A DNA stretch of 64,000 nucleotides from Tribonema minus. Taxonomy: Eukaryota > Sar > Xanthophyceae > Tribonematales > Tribonemataceae. This document shows, one piece after another, positions 20,301-31,424 of the stretch (position 1 is the stretch's first letter; each line of letters opens with the position of its first letter). The notes under the pieces were generated by a model. It was not told where the DNA came from and made no database searches. It saw only the letters and a program-made list of their open reading frames with translations. The position numbers and the translations under genes were made by a program. Location: assembly GCA_017506865.1 (NCBI GenBank), contig JAFCMP010000088.1:1-64000 (forward strand), given 5' to 3'.

Positions 20301-23300
20301 CAAATCACATACTTGAAGACGTATTACGCACCGACAACATACTTCTCGCGCGTAACCCCCCTCCCCCCCTCCTCCCTGGCGAGGGCCGCTCAACCCCCCC
20401 ACCGCCTGCCCACCGCCTGCTTTGAGCTCGCAATTGCTCTCGCGCCGCTGCTGAAACTCTCTCGCGCGCGCGCGCGCCGCAGGCGACCGCTTCCGCGCCG
20501 AGATGGGCAAGAGCGCGGAGCTCGGCGAGGCGATCCTTGTGCCGCGCGTCTTCCAGCAGTTCACGACGCGCTACCTGCTCATCAGCGAGTGGGTCGAGGG
20601 CCAGCGCGTGAGCGCGATAGATGTCGACGCGCCCGGCGGCCGCGAGCGCCTGCAGAAGATCGTTGCCACGCTGCTCAACGCGTACCTCACGCAGCTGCTC
20701 GACTCGGGCTTCCTGCACGCGGACCCGCACCCCGGGAACTTTCTGTGCACGCCGGACGGGCGCCTGGTGAGCGCTGCCGCTGCTGCTGCCGCTGTGCTGC
20801 GTCGTCTTGCGCTGCATCAGGAGCGCCGCTTCGTGCACGAAGTTGAAGTTTGTCGTGCATGAAGTTGACATTTGAAGTTGAAGTTTAACTGTTTTGATTT
20901 TGGGGCTGAGCAGCGCACTGGCTGCCTCTGGCGGAGGTGGCAGCGCGGTATAGCCAAGTTTCTGTGATGTTAGGTAAAGACGTGCGGGCATGCTGTCCGG
21001 GTGCGGCGCCAAAAGGTGCGCAGCAGCGGCAGCGCACCTTGTGCAGGTGCAGTCTCTGTGGCGCGCTGTGCTGCTTATGCGGACTCTACGTGTGCAATGC
21101 TCAACGTGTATCACAGCCTCCGCCAGTGTACGGTCTGTTCTTTTGGTGTGCATGCAGGGTGCGCGTGTGCACCTGCGCCCCTGTGTTCGTTGTTCGCTTG
21201 CAAGTCGCACATAGTCATGTACGTTGGGTTACTGCCTCAGTCAGGCATTGACATGTGTGTTTGCGCGCCGGTGCCCTGTTCTATACCCTGCAGGTCATTC
21301 TGGACTACGGCTTGATGACGGAGGTGAGCTCCCAGTGTAACTGCCGCAACAGTCCATAGCCACCATGTGTACATCGAAGCGTGCATCAATGCAAAACACC
21401 TCTGTGCAGCAGCAGTATGTAGCCACAGTACAGCAGCGTGCATCGGAGAAACGCCTGCGCAGCGCGTGTCGCACGCAATGCGACACCTCTTCGACGACCG
21501 CCAACAGCAACAGACGCGCGCCACTCCTTGCCCATGCACGTGCGCACATCCTCTCAGCTCGACTGGACTCGCGAGCAAGCGCGTCCGCGTTGCTTGCGAC
21601 ACCTGCTTCTCGTACAGGCGCGCCCTCGAGCAGTGCCTGTGCAGCGATGCGTGCAACGGTTGCACCGCACAGTTCTCCCTTGTGGCGTGTGACCGCTTTT
21701 CGCTAGGCATGCTCGTCAATGCGAGGCCCGCTCACAAATGCACTGCCGTCGCCACAGCAGCTGCGTGCGTATTGCGCAGCGGAGGCCCCCCCTCCCCCCC
21801 CCCCCCCCCCTCACCTCCTTAAACCGCCCCCCCCCCCCCCCTCCCGCGTCCTTCATCGCCGCGGCGCGCGCAGGTGACGGAGGCGCAGCGCTACGCGCTC
21901 CTCGAGTACGTGAGCCACCTCACCGCCAAGGACTACGATGCGACTCTCACGGACCTCATCACGCTCGGCTTCATCCCGCGCGAGATTGGCGACGATCCCG
22001 CAAAGGCCGCGCTCGTCGCGCCGCTGCTCGGGCGCGTGCTCGAGCAGCTCAGCGGCGGCGGCGGCGCCAAGGCGATCACCGTGGAGAGCGTGGGGGAGGA
22101 GATCGAGGTGCGCGCCGGTGCTGCCGCTGCTGCTGTGCATGCACCGCATCAAAGGTGCATGCAAGGTGTGTTCTCACTTCGTCGTCGTGGAAGGGATTGG
22201 ACAGTCGATTGCTGATCGAGCCAAGGTGTTGCGCCCTTGCGCTTTGGAGCTCCGGAGTGGCTTGGCCGCGGCGGCGGCGGCGGCGGCGGCAGCGGCAGCA
22301 GCAGGGGTGGCAGCGGCGGCTGCTGCTGCGGCGGCTGCTGCAGCGGCGGCGGCTGCTGCGGCGGAGGCGGCTGCTGCGGTGGCGGCGGCTGCGGCTGCTT
22401 TGAGAACGAAAGTAGTTGTGGTGGAGACGTTGAATGGCAGCCAGAACGCTTGAGAGCCCATGTGCCCATGCGCCATTGACCTTGCTGTGTTATCTCAAAG
22501 GACTTGTTCCTTTCCCTCAGTTGCCGCTGATATGTCAAGGCTGATCAGTAGACTGTCAAACCTTATCTGAGAAGACTGTACTGCTCTGAGTTCATCGCCT
22601 CCACCGCTGCGCGTGTGCGCGCGTTCATCTCACACGGCTGACTTTGTCGTGCGCGCCGCGCACCTCCGCTCCGTCCGCAGACGCTGGGCAAGCAGTACCC
22701 CATCGTGATCCCGTCGTACTTTGGCCTCATCATCCGCGCGTTCTCGGCGCTGGAGGGGCTTGGCCTGCAGCTCGACCCCAAGTACAGCATCGTCAACGAG
22801 TGCTTTGTGAGTCCCTGTGAACGCGTGCTCTGCGAGTCGGGGTCTGAGTCTCGTGGTGTTTGCTGCTGCAGCGCAACGCGTAGTCCGGCGCTGCGATAGG
22901 AGTGCTCGTTTGTGCGTCGATGCTGCGCAGGGGCGTCTGCTGTGGCCGCTCACATGTACAGGGAGTCATAAGGAAGGAAAGTGTAAGGCTGATGCGCTGC
23001 GGGGAGCTGTGTTCGGCCGCCGTCGCAATTTTCATGGCACAAATGCATTGTGTGCAAGAAGTTGTGCCCCCACGCCTTGTAGAAATCTGCTGACAACCTG
23101 GACTTTGTCTGTGACTGGGTGGGGTGGTGTTTGCAGCCAGTGTCATGTTTGTCACATCACAGGCGTAGCGTACATAGCCAGCCCCCACTGACCCGCTCAC
23201 AACCCATCTCTGTTGAGCACTGCGCACTTCACTTGACGCCCGTACATAGCTAGCCCCCACTGACCCGCTCACAACCCATCTCTGTTGAGCACTATGCACT

Positions 23301-24643
23301 TCACTTGACGCCAAGCCCGTAACCTCCTGCTATGCTTTGCAGAAAACTGGCAGGCGGCAGCAACATTACATGTAGTCGTGCTGACCCCCCCCCCCCCCCC
23401 CTTCCGCCCCCCCCCCCCCCAGCCGTACCTCGCGCGCCGCCTGCTCACAGACAACTCCCCGCGCGGCCAGCGCATGCTGCGTACGTTCCTCTACGGCCGC
23501 GACGGCCGCACGCTGCGCGTCGACCGCGTCGACGAGATCATCGCCGGCTACAGCGCCTTCACCGCGCTCGCGGACGAGGCCTCCAACGGCCTCGGCGGCG
23601 GCGCCGCGGTGCAGCTGCGCCAGCCCAGCGGCGCCGCCGCCGCGGGCTCGTTCGCGGCGGTCAGCGGCGCCGGCGGCAGCAGCAGCAGCGCCGTCAGCGG
23701 CGCGTTCAGCGCGAACGGCGCGGCGCTCGTCGCGAGCGGCGCGGCGGGCTCCGCGGCGGCGCGGCAGCGGCTGGACCTGCTGTCGGACCCCGTCGCGCGC
23801 GACGCGCTCAAGCTGCTCTTCAGCAAGGACGGCAACTTTGTGCAGGAACTCATCGTGGAGGAGCTCGTGCGCATGACGGACGCGCTCGGGCGCGAGACCA
23901 ACCTGCAGCTGCTGCGCGCGCTGCGCGGCGCTGCGGACGCGCCGCTGTCGCCGCTCGGCGCGCTGCGCGCCGCCGCCGCCGCGCCGCTGAACCCGTTCGC
24001 CGCGCCGCTGCAGCTCGTCGCGCGCCTGCAGCTGCTCGCGTTCGACCGCGTCGCCGCGCGCCTCGAGGTTGCCCTCGAGCTCACCGCTGACGATCAGGAG
24101 GCGCTGTCCACGCTGCGCCGCCTCGTCGAGGTCTTCCGCGGTGCTGGCGGCGGCGGCAACGCCAGCGGCAGCGCGCGCGCCGCCGCGGTGCGCGCGCAGT
24201 TCAACTACGGCTCCTCTGCCGCCGCCGCTGTGAGCAGCGAGGGCGGCGGTGCGGCAGCGCCGGCGCGGGCGCCGCGCGCGCAGCTGTCTCCGCGGCGCGT
24301 GCTCAAGGCGGTGAGCGGCGGCTACGCGTCGGAGGCGGCGCAGGCGGCGCGCGCGCTCATGAGCGTCTTCACGCTCGTGGCGCCCGGCGCGCGCGCCATG
24401 ACGGAGAAGTACCTGGCGCAGCTGCTCTCGCGCGCGCTGACGCGGCTGGCGGACAACATCGAGCAGCGCCCGCTGCCGCCGCAAACGGGCGGCACCACGT
24501 CGCGCTTCGGCACGCGCGCGCCGCGGCAGCTGCAGCAGCAGCAGCGGCGACAGCAAGTGTTGGAGGAGGAGGAAGTGGTCATCGTGGATGTGCCATTCGA
24601 TGCGTCTGTGATGGTGTCGGCGATGACGGACAGCAGGAAATGA
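17372..24643 (+). CDS. Plastid-type ABC1/UbiB atypical kinase (1055 aa)
   Basis: Seven exons: 17372-18478, 19165-19330, 20483-20766, 21294-21323, 21874-22107, 22681-22806, 23423-24643. Exon 4 is only 30 bp (10 codons). The start has a signal peptide ending in DAFAP, the ochrophyte plastid-import signature, so plastid location is likely. ABC1 landmarks are in order: the KxGQ helix YIKLGQG (about residue 276), the Ala-rich AAASLGQVY loop (about 340), the ATP-lysine motif VAVKVQRP (about 361), catalytic HADPHPGN (about 502) and the metal-binding DYG in ILDYGLMT (about 522; DFG in most relatives). A ~400-residue C-terminal extension is Ala/Leu-rich and helical. Plant and algal plastid members act in plastoglobule, quinone and lipid homeostasis; the substrate here is unknown. 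Introns contain three small tandem duplications and long C runs before exons 5 and 7. Confidence 0.9.
18576..18733 (+). repeat. Tandem duplication 2 x 79 bp in intron 1 of the ABC1 kinase gene
   Basis: Copies at 18576-18654 and 18655-18733 differ at only a few positions. The second copy ends within the intron, so the protein is unaffected. Confidence 0.9.
18951..19140 (+). repeat. Imperfect tandem duplication, period about 101 bp, same intron
   Basis: Two diverged copies, beginning near 18952 and 19053, share blocks such as TTGGGCTTT, TTGCCAAT and CCCACTCCTG in the same order. They lie just upstream of the exon 2 acceptor. Confidence 0.75.
23169..23312 (+). repeat. Tandem duplication 2 x 72 bp in intron 6 of the ABC1 kinase gene
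   Basis: Copies at 23169-23240 and 23241-23312 are nearly identical, with few substitutions, so the duplication is recent. Confidence 0.9.
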
Positions 24644-25622
24644 GCGGGCGGCGGGCGCGCGCGCGCACGCACGCGCCTCCGCACCCCCCCGTGGCCCTAG
24701 TTTTGCACAGATAGTCTGCCCGATGCATTGCGTTTTGTATGGATTGAGTCGCACGGGAGTCGCGCGGGGGGCGGCGGCTGCATATGGCTCGGAGTGCGCT
24801 GACGCGCGAGCCGGGCATCAATTTTGCTACTGTAGTCCACTTGTCGAGCGCGTCGTAGTTTCACTCTCTTTGTGGTGGATGTGCTACTGTCCACCGCTGG
24901 GTTTTTGAACCTCGGTCGATAGCTTCTGTACAGTGTTCTGAGCCCCCCCCTGCTGCACGTGGAGAGGGCAGCTCGCGGCTGCTGCGCTGCCGCCTACTGA
25001 TGTTCCACTTCAGGACCGCCAGTCATAATAAATCAAGCCCATAGTGATAGCAGAGCTCTTTGTGCTACATGTTGGGCTTGTCCTGTGTTTGCTGCCAATG
25101 CAAGTCAGTGGGCAGACAGTACCCACGTTAGCAGTTTGCTAATTTGGACGAAGGCATGCGTGCTGGCTGAGCTGAAAAGTGCTCCACACTGCATTTGAGT
25201 CGGGGCTATAGTACATGTGCTCAGTGACTTCATTTTGCAAGTGGGCATATTACTAAAAGTCTTACTAAAAGTCTTTCATGTCAACATCAAATGAGATTGA
25301 AAAGATTGTTGACATCAACCAAGGAACATCACATCAGCTTCTATGTCGAGCGCAACCAACTCGATGGATACTCGTCTGAAAGACTCGTCGACCGTACCCC
25401 TGTCAAAACCGCCGTGCTGCCGCTGAAGAGCTCTGAGCCTCAAAGAGCAACTGTCTACCACGCGCCTCGAGGTCGGCGACGGCTTGAAGAGGATACACCG
25501 CCAACCTGGTGTATGGCGTATACGCCAAGAAAAGCGCCTCTCCCTGCATGACCACGTGCCTCACAGGCAAGGCACCTTGAGCCAACCGTGAGCTTCTGGC
25601 ACGTTGCTGCTCCCTAGTGGCC
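24644..25622. other. Intergenic, about 980 bp, no gene seen
   Basis: Spacer between the ABC1 kinase stop and the protein kinase ATG. It includes a short direct repeat TTACTAAAAGTC near 25250-25275. No coding motif was recognised. Confidence 0.5.
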
Positions 25623-28600
25623 ATGGGGGGCAAGAAGAACAAGAAACATGGCAGGGGCCACGCCAAGAACAGCAACAAAGGCATTATTGCAACGCTCGCG
25701 GAGGCCTCCCAGAATGCGGTGGAGCAGGGGACTCGATGCGTCCTTGCAGCGTTCCTGTTTGCTCTGCAAAACAACAGCAGGCAGCTGACAGACCAGGCGG
25801 CGCAGCAGGACACGCAGGAGGTTCTGGTCGCTCCAAACATGGGCCAGGCGCCTCAAGCAGCCGTCAACACGGGCCACGCGCCATCGCCTGATGTAGCGGC
25901 CGCGGAGGAGGCTGTCGACTGCAGCAAAAAAACTGCAGTTGGCGATGGAGCCAAGGCAGCGACTGGCGCTGAGCACATTGAGTTGACGAAGACCGGTAAG
26001 GATGCTAAAATGCCTGTCCAATCGGGGGAGCATCAGACAGCTTGTAGTGAGGCTGACAAGAGCACGGCGGTGCCCGAAGGAGCCGCGGCCGGCGAAGCCA
26101 GCGCCGACGAGTCGGCCGCCAGTGAGACCGCAGCGGAGGCCTGCGCCCCCGCCTCTGCACCAACGCACGCCAGCACTGACAACGAGGAGCGGCAGGGGTC
26201 AAAGGACAGCCAGGAGAGCGGCGACGGCGGCTGCGGCGGCGACCCGTTTGTGCTGCGGCGCGAGGACGCGGGCTGGTCCCTGCAGTCCCTGGAGGATCCA
26301 GCGGATGACTGCGCAGCGCTGCACAAAGGAGATGCCGAGGGGCTGCAGGTGGACCTCGACGGCAGCGCGGGCCACTCGCGCGGCTCCACGAGCTGCCTGT
26401 CGCCGCTCGGGGGCACGCCGTGCTCGCTGCGCGGCGGCAGCGGCAGCGGCTTCGAGACGCCGACGGCGGCGGTCTCGTCGCAGCGCGCGCGCATCTTCAG
26501 CGCGGAGGCCGGCGTGCAGCTGCGCATGAACTTCCCCTCGGCGGCGAGCAGCGACGACGGCGGCGGCGGCTGTTGCGGCAGCGCGCCGTCGGCGTGCGCG
26601 CGCGCCGCCTTCGCGGCGCTGTCGCCGCCGCCCGCCGACGCCGCCGCCGACGCCGCGCCGCCGACGCCCGGCTTTGACCTCGAGGGCGCCTTCGCCTTCG
26701 TTGCGGCGGGCTACTTTGAGCTCGCCGCGGCGGACATCGACCTCGGGCGCATGGTCGCGACGGGCGCCTTCGCGGAGGTGCACGAGGGGCGCCTCACGGG
26801 CGCGGCGGCGCACAGCGCGCACGTCGCGGCGGCGGCGGCGGCGGGCGCGCACGCCGCGGGCCAGTGCGTCGCCGTCAAGGTGCAGCCGATTCCGCCGGAC
26901 CCGGTGGAGCAGGCGAACCTGCTGGGGGAGCTCGCCGTGCTCAAGGCGCTGTGCGGCGGCGGCAAGAGCGAGCGCCTCGTGGCGTACTTTGGCGCGGCGA
27001 TCGTGGAGGAGGAGCCTGCCAAGGTGCGCGCGCGAATGTGCGAGTGCTGCTGCTGCGGCGCAGCGGCGGCTGTGGCGGCGCAGCGTCGCGTCTTTGTGTG
27101 TGTTGATGGTGCGGTAGTTCAGCGCGAGAGCATCACGGGGTGTGTGCGGCGTGGCTTGACAAGGAGGTGTTGCGGGCACCTGAGAGGAACGGAGGTGGCG
27201 CACGCAGTGCGGCCAGCTGCAGAGCTTTCTGATGCTGTGCGCCGAGCGTAGGTGATCTGGAGGCCTTGTGGCTCCACGCAGCGGCATGCGCTGGCCGAAG
27301 TGCGCGCTGCCGCCGCGCCGCAGCCCCGAAGCTGCTGCATAGGTATTGCCCTGTGAGCTGGTCGCATTCCACGAGCGCCACGACCCCCGTGGCAAAAGTG
27401 GCGCAGCTCACAAACGACGATGGACGCTGACGCCGCTGATCCCCCCCTCTCCCCCGCTGCCCCCCCGCCAGGTGCACATGGTCATGGAGCTGTGCGTGCA
27501 CGGCGCGGTGCGCGAGGCGCTCAAGCTCGGGCTCTCGTGGCCGCTGCGCGTGCGCATCGCGCAGGACGTCGCGCGCGCGCTCGCCGTCCTCGCCGCGCAC
27601 GGCGTCCTCCACCGCGACATCAAGACGACCAACGTGCTGCTCGACGCGGCGTGGCGCGCCAAGCTCTGCGACTTCAACCTCGCCATCGACGACGCGAGCG
27701 CCGCCAAGCTGAGCCACGCCGCGGGCACGACGGAGTTCATGTCGCCGGAGGCGCTGCTCGGCGACGATTTCTCCTTCCCCAGCGACATGTTCTCGTACGG
27801 CGTCACGCTCGTCGAGATCATCACGCTGCGCGCGCCGGGCGTCGGCGACTTCCTCGTGCGCCGCCCGCAGGAGCTGTTCGTCGTGAACCCCGACGAGCTC
27901 GCCGCGGCGCGCCCGCACGACGTCCCCGCGTCCTTCTGGATGCTCGCCAACGACTGCTGCGACCCGGAGGTGAGCCGCGCGCTGACGCCACCGCTGCTGC
28001 CGCCGCCGCTGCTGCTGCTGCTGCTGTGGTGATCCGCGACGCTGCTGCTGCCGTAGCCTGTGACCTCATGTTCGTGTGTGTGGGGGGGGGGGGGGGGGGG
28101 GAGGAGGAGGGAGGACTGCAGTGGCGGCGCGGCGGCGACGGCGCAGGAGGACGTGTGCCGTGATGCGTTTGGAGAGGTGGCGGGCACGGCCGCGCAGACT
28201 CGCAAACACAAGCTCACATGGACTGGTCCCGGCACGCCTCACGGCTGTCATGCGCTGCTCCGCAACACTTGCGTCAGTGCTCAAACCCTCTCCCCCCCCC
28301 CCCCCCCCCCCCCCACTCCCGCTGCCGCTGCTGCTGCCACGCGCGCGCGCAGACGGAGGTGCGGCCCGACGCGGAGTACGCCGCGCAGTGGCTTGCCGAC
28401 ATCCTGCGCGACACCTTCAACGACGAGGTGCCGCTGCCGCAGCTGCAGCCGGAGGAGGACGCCACGTGCGACGGCAGCGGCGGCGACGGCGGCGGCGACG
28501 GCGGCGGCGGCGGCGGCGGCGACTCCAACGCCAACGCCGGCGGCATACACGCGCACGCGGTCATGGCCACGGACTGCGGCGGGCGGCGCGGCAGCCGGCG

Positions 28601-31393
28601 GAAGCTGTGGCGCAAGCTGTCCGGGGCGTGGGGCAGCAGCCACGGCAGCAGCGGCGGCGGCGGGGGCGGCGATGGCGGCAGCGAGAGCTCGGCGAGCAGC
28701 GTGACCGCTGGCGGCGGCGGCGCCGCGGTGGCGCAGCGTGAGGGGCGGCGGCTGAAGGGCAAGACGTCGGCGGCGACGCTGCGGCACAGGACGCTCAACA
28801 GGTGTGTGGCAGGCCTCAGCAGCATGCTCTACCCCCTGTTGATGTTTGGGGGCAGATGCGATGGCCGAGCGCTGCGCGGCGCGTTGGTAGGTCTTGTGCA
28901 CATAGGCACGGTGCTGCGGCCGCGCCGGGCAAGGCTGCGGTCGGCGCGGCACTGACTGTGCACGCGCTGCCAACGTTCACTTGGCAGCAGACGGTTTTCT
29001 TCATCCATCACCCTGCGCGTCGCCCCTCGGCTCTGTCGCCGGCCTGTATGTACCCTCTCGTCAGCACCACTTCGCACGCGGCCGAGCGCCCCTCGCATCA
29101 CCCCCCTCACCCCGCGCCCCCGCGCCCTGTCTCCCGCGGCGCCGCAGCGTGCGCGCGGCGGACCTGGTGCGCATGCGCGAGTGGGCGGCGAGCCTCACGC
29201 GGCGCCGCAACGGCGGCGGCGCGCTGCGGTCGCGCGCCAGCAGCGGCGACAGCACCGGCGACAGCATGGGCAGGGGCGGCGGCGGCGGCAGGGGCGCGGG
29301 CGTGCGCTCGCCGCCGCGCATGAGCGCCTTCGAGCGCACCGTGGAGACGCTGGAGTCGGAGCTGAGCGCGCGGCAGCTGCAGGCGGCGGCGGCGGCGGGC
29401 GGGGAGGGGGGGGCGCGGACGCGCCGCAGGAGCTGTCGCCGGTCGCAGGTCAGTTTTTCAGTTTGAGAGAAGGCTGCTGCAAGTCTGACGTCGCGCTGCG
29501 CGCCCGTGCGTAATGTGGCTGGGCGTTGAATGGCAGTGCTGCCTCAGCGGTGCTTGTGACGATCCGAGACGCCGCGGCGCGTGACCGCGTGGCGCGCTGC
29601 CGCGATGGCGGCCGCTGCACGGAAAAGCGCAGCGCGGGAGCTCGTATGCGCGCCTCGTGCACTGTGCCTGCTCGGTCACTCAAAGGAACGCTGATGCCGG
29701 CGACAGGCTAGTTTAGGCCGCGTTGCAGCGCCGCCGCGCGCGCGTGAGCTGGTTCCGCAGGTTCGCGTTGCGCAGTGCTCAGCAGCAGATGGGCGTCAAT
29801 GGTCGCGCATTGCAGCGCTTTCGAGCAGCGCGTTCGCGCATTTCAGCAGCAACACTCCGCGGGCGCTTGCAGCCTGCCGTGTATGGCGCCACGGCGGGGA
29901 GGTAGCGCGTGCGCGACTCGCGCGTGACGGCGGCAGGCACAATCATATCATGCATCCTCCGCGCTGGACATGCCGCCGAGGCGAGACTTGCCTCCGCCGA
30001 GCGCCCACTGCTGCGTTACGCACGGCGCAGCGCGCGCGCGCCCTCATGCATTTTCACACGTGCTGCGGTCAGAAATGAGGGTGTGTGCTGACGTAAGCCG
30101 CCGCGCTGCCGCCGCCGCCTCCGCCTCTCTGCGCGCAGCGCCCGTGACGGCGGAGCGCTACCAGGCGGAGCTCCTGGAGCGCGTGGCCGGCCTGGAGGAC
30201 ACGTCGCACGTCGTCTCCAACCTCAAGGCGCTGCGCCACCCGTTCCACGCGGTGCAGTTGGCCATGAACGCCGCCGCCGCGGAGCTGCAGAACGTCTGCA
30301 AGGACGCGGGCCTGCTGCTGCCGGACCCGCGCAGGAGCGAGAGCGCGCGCGGCGGCGTTGACTTTGGCGGCGGCGGCGGCGGCGGCGGCAGCGCGTTCTC
30401 CGCCATCACCGCGGACCGCAGCGGCACCGATGACGATGACAACGACAGCAGCGACGACGACATGCCCGCGCAGCTGCGCGCGGCGGATGAGGCGGCGGGG
30501 TGCGCGCCGCGCGGCGGTGGCGGCGGCGGTGCCGCGGCGATCGCGCTGACGGCGGCGGCGGCGACGGCGGCCGCGGCTGCGGCGGCGGCGGCGGCGGCGA
30601 CGGCGCCGCGCTACGGCAGCGAGGGCGGGCGCGGCGCCAAGGCGACGCCGGCGGGCGCGGAGGCGGCGCTGTCAAGCCTGCGCGGGCGGCTCGTGGCGCT
30701 GGTGGAGCGGCTCGCCGCGTCGGACGCGAACGGCGCGCGCGGCGTGGGCGCGTACGTGGACTTCTGCCGCGTCGCCGCGGACGCGCTGGGCGACGCGGCG
30801 GCGGCCGCGGGTGCGGGCGAGGCGGGCCTCGCGGAGCTGGAGGACGCGCACGCCGCGTTCGGCGACGCGTACGTCGAGGTGCGTGTTGCGGCGCGCTGTG
30901 CTTTGCGGGCTGCGTGTGCGGTCGTCGTTGCGGTCATTGAAGGTGGCATCTGCTGCTCGGCGGTTGGCGCTGCCACATGAGGGCGCGCTGCGTGGCGGGC
31001 GCTTGCGAGTCGTGGCGATCAAGTGGCAGCATCGCTTGGTGGCCCAAGGCCTTGCACTGCAGCAGCGCTCATGTGCGTCGGAACGATGCGTCGCTCTTCC
31101 GTACATGCTGCACACCGCCGGCGCGGCCACGCGCTCCTTGCGCCGCTGCCGCGCAGCCAGCACGCGCGTACCCAGTGACGCGCCGCTCCCGGCACGCAAC
31201 AGCGACGCACCGCCGAGCTGCCATTCGCCTGCTCGGCACACACGACTGTCGCTTTGCCGCAGTCGAGCGCTAGCGCTGCCGAGCCCGCAGCACGCGGCCT
31301 CAGGCACGCGCACTCACCGCCGCTCCCCTGTCTCCGTGTCCGTCTCTGCGTCGCCAGGCACTGGCCCACATGCGGCGGCGCAAGACCATGTGA
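25623..31393 (+). CDS. Protein kinase with DFN motif and long low-complexity tail (about 1141 aa), one-base frame break
   Basis: Exons: 25623-27023, 27472-27969, 28353-28801, 29148-29448, 30139-30878, 31358-31393. The N-terminal ~365 residues are acidic and low-complexity, starting MGGKKNKK. The kinase domain has a degenerate glycine loop (VATGAFAEVHEG), VAVKVQ for the ATP lysine, catalytic HRDIKTTNVLL, DFN where DFG is usual (KLCDFNLAI), and SPEAL for the APE motif. After it come Gly-rich and basic segments, a predicted helix (SAFERTVETLESEL), a conserved-looking helical block beginning TAERYQAELLERV, and a last exon of only 11 codons. All exon phases agree except between exons 4 and 5. There the reading frame needs one more base, most simply in the G run at 29406-29413. 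I read this as a sequencing error or polymorphism; a real frameshift is possible. ATG at 25623 is preferred over the upstream in-frame GTG. Confidence 0.75.
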
Positions 31394-31424
31394 GCCGAGC
31401 AGCGACCATGTGAGCCGAGCAGCG
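31385..31424 (+). repeat. 20-bp tandem duplication spanning the kinase stop codon
   Basis: Two identical 20-bp copies start at 31385 and 31405. The first contains the final codons and TGA of the kinase gene, the second lies in the 3' UTR. Confidence 0.85.

Noticed and set aside
23366-24754. 462-codon minus-strand frame over the last ABC1K exon
   Set aside because: Arg/Ala-rich shadow caused by GC-rich third positions. The plus-strand frame continues the spliced ABC1K.
26199-27395. 398-codon minus-strand Arg-rich frame
   Set aside because: Opposite the kinase N-terminal exon; composition and lack of motifs mark it as a shadow.
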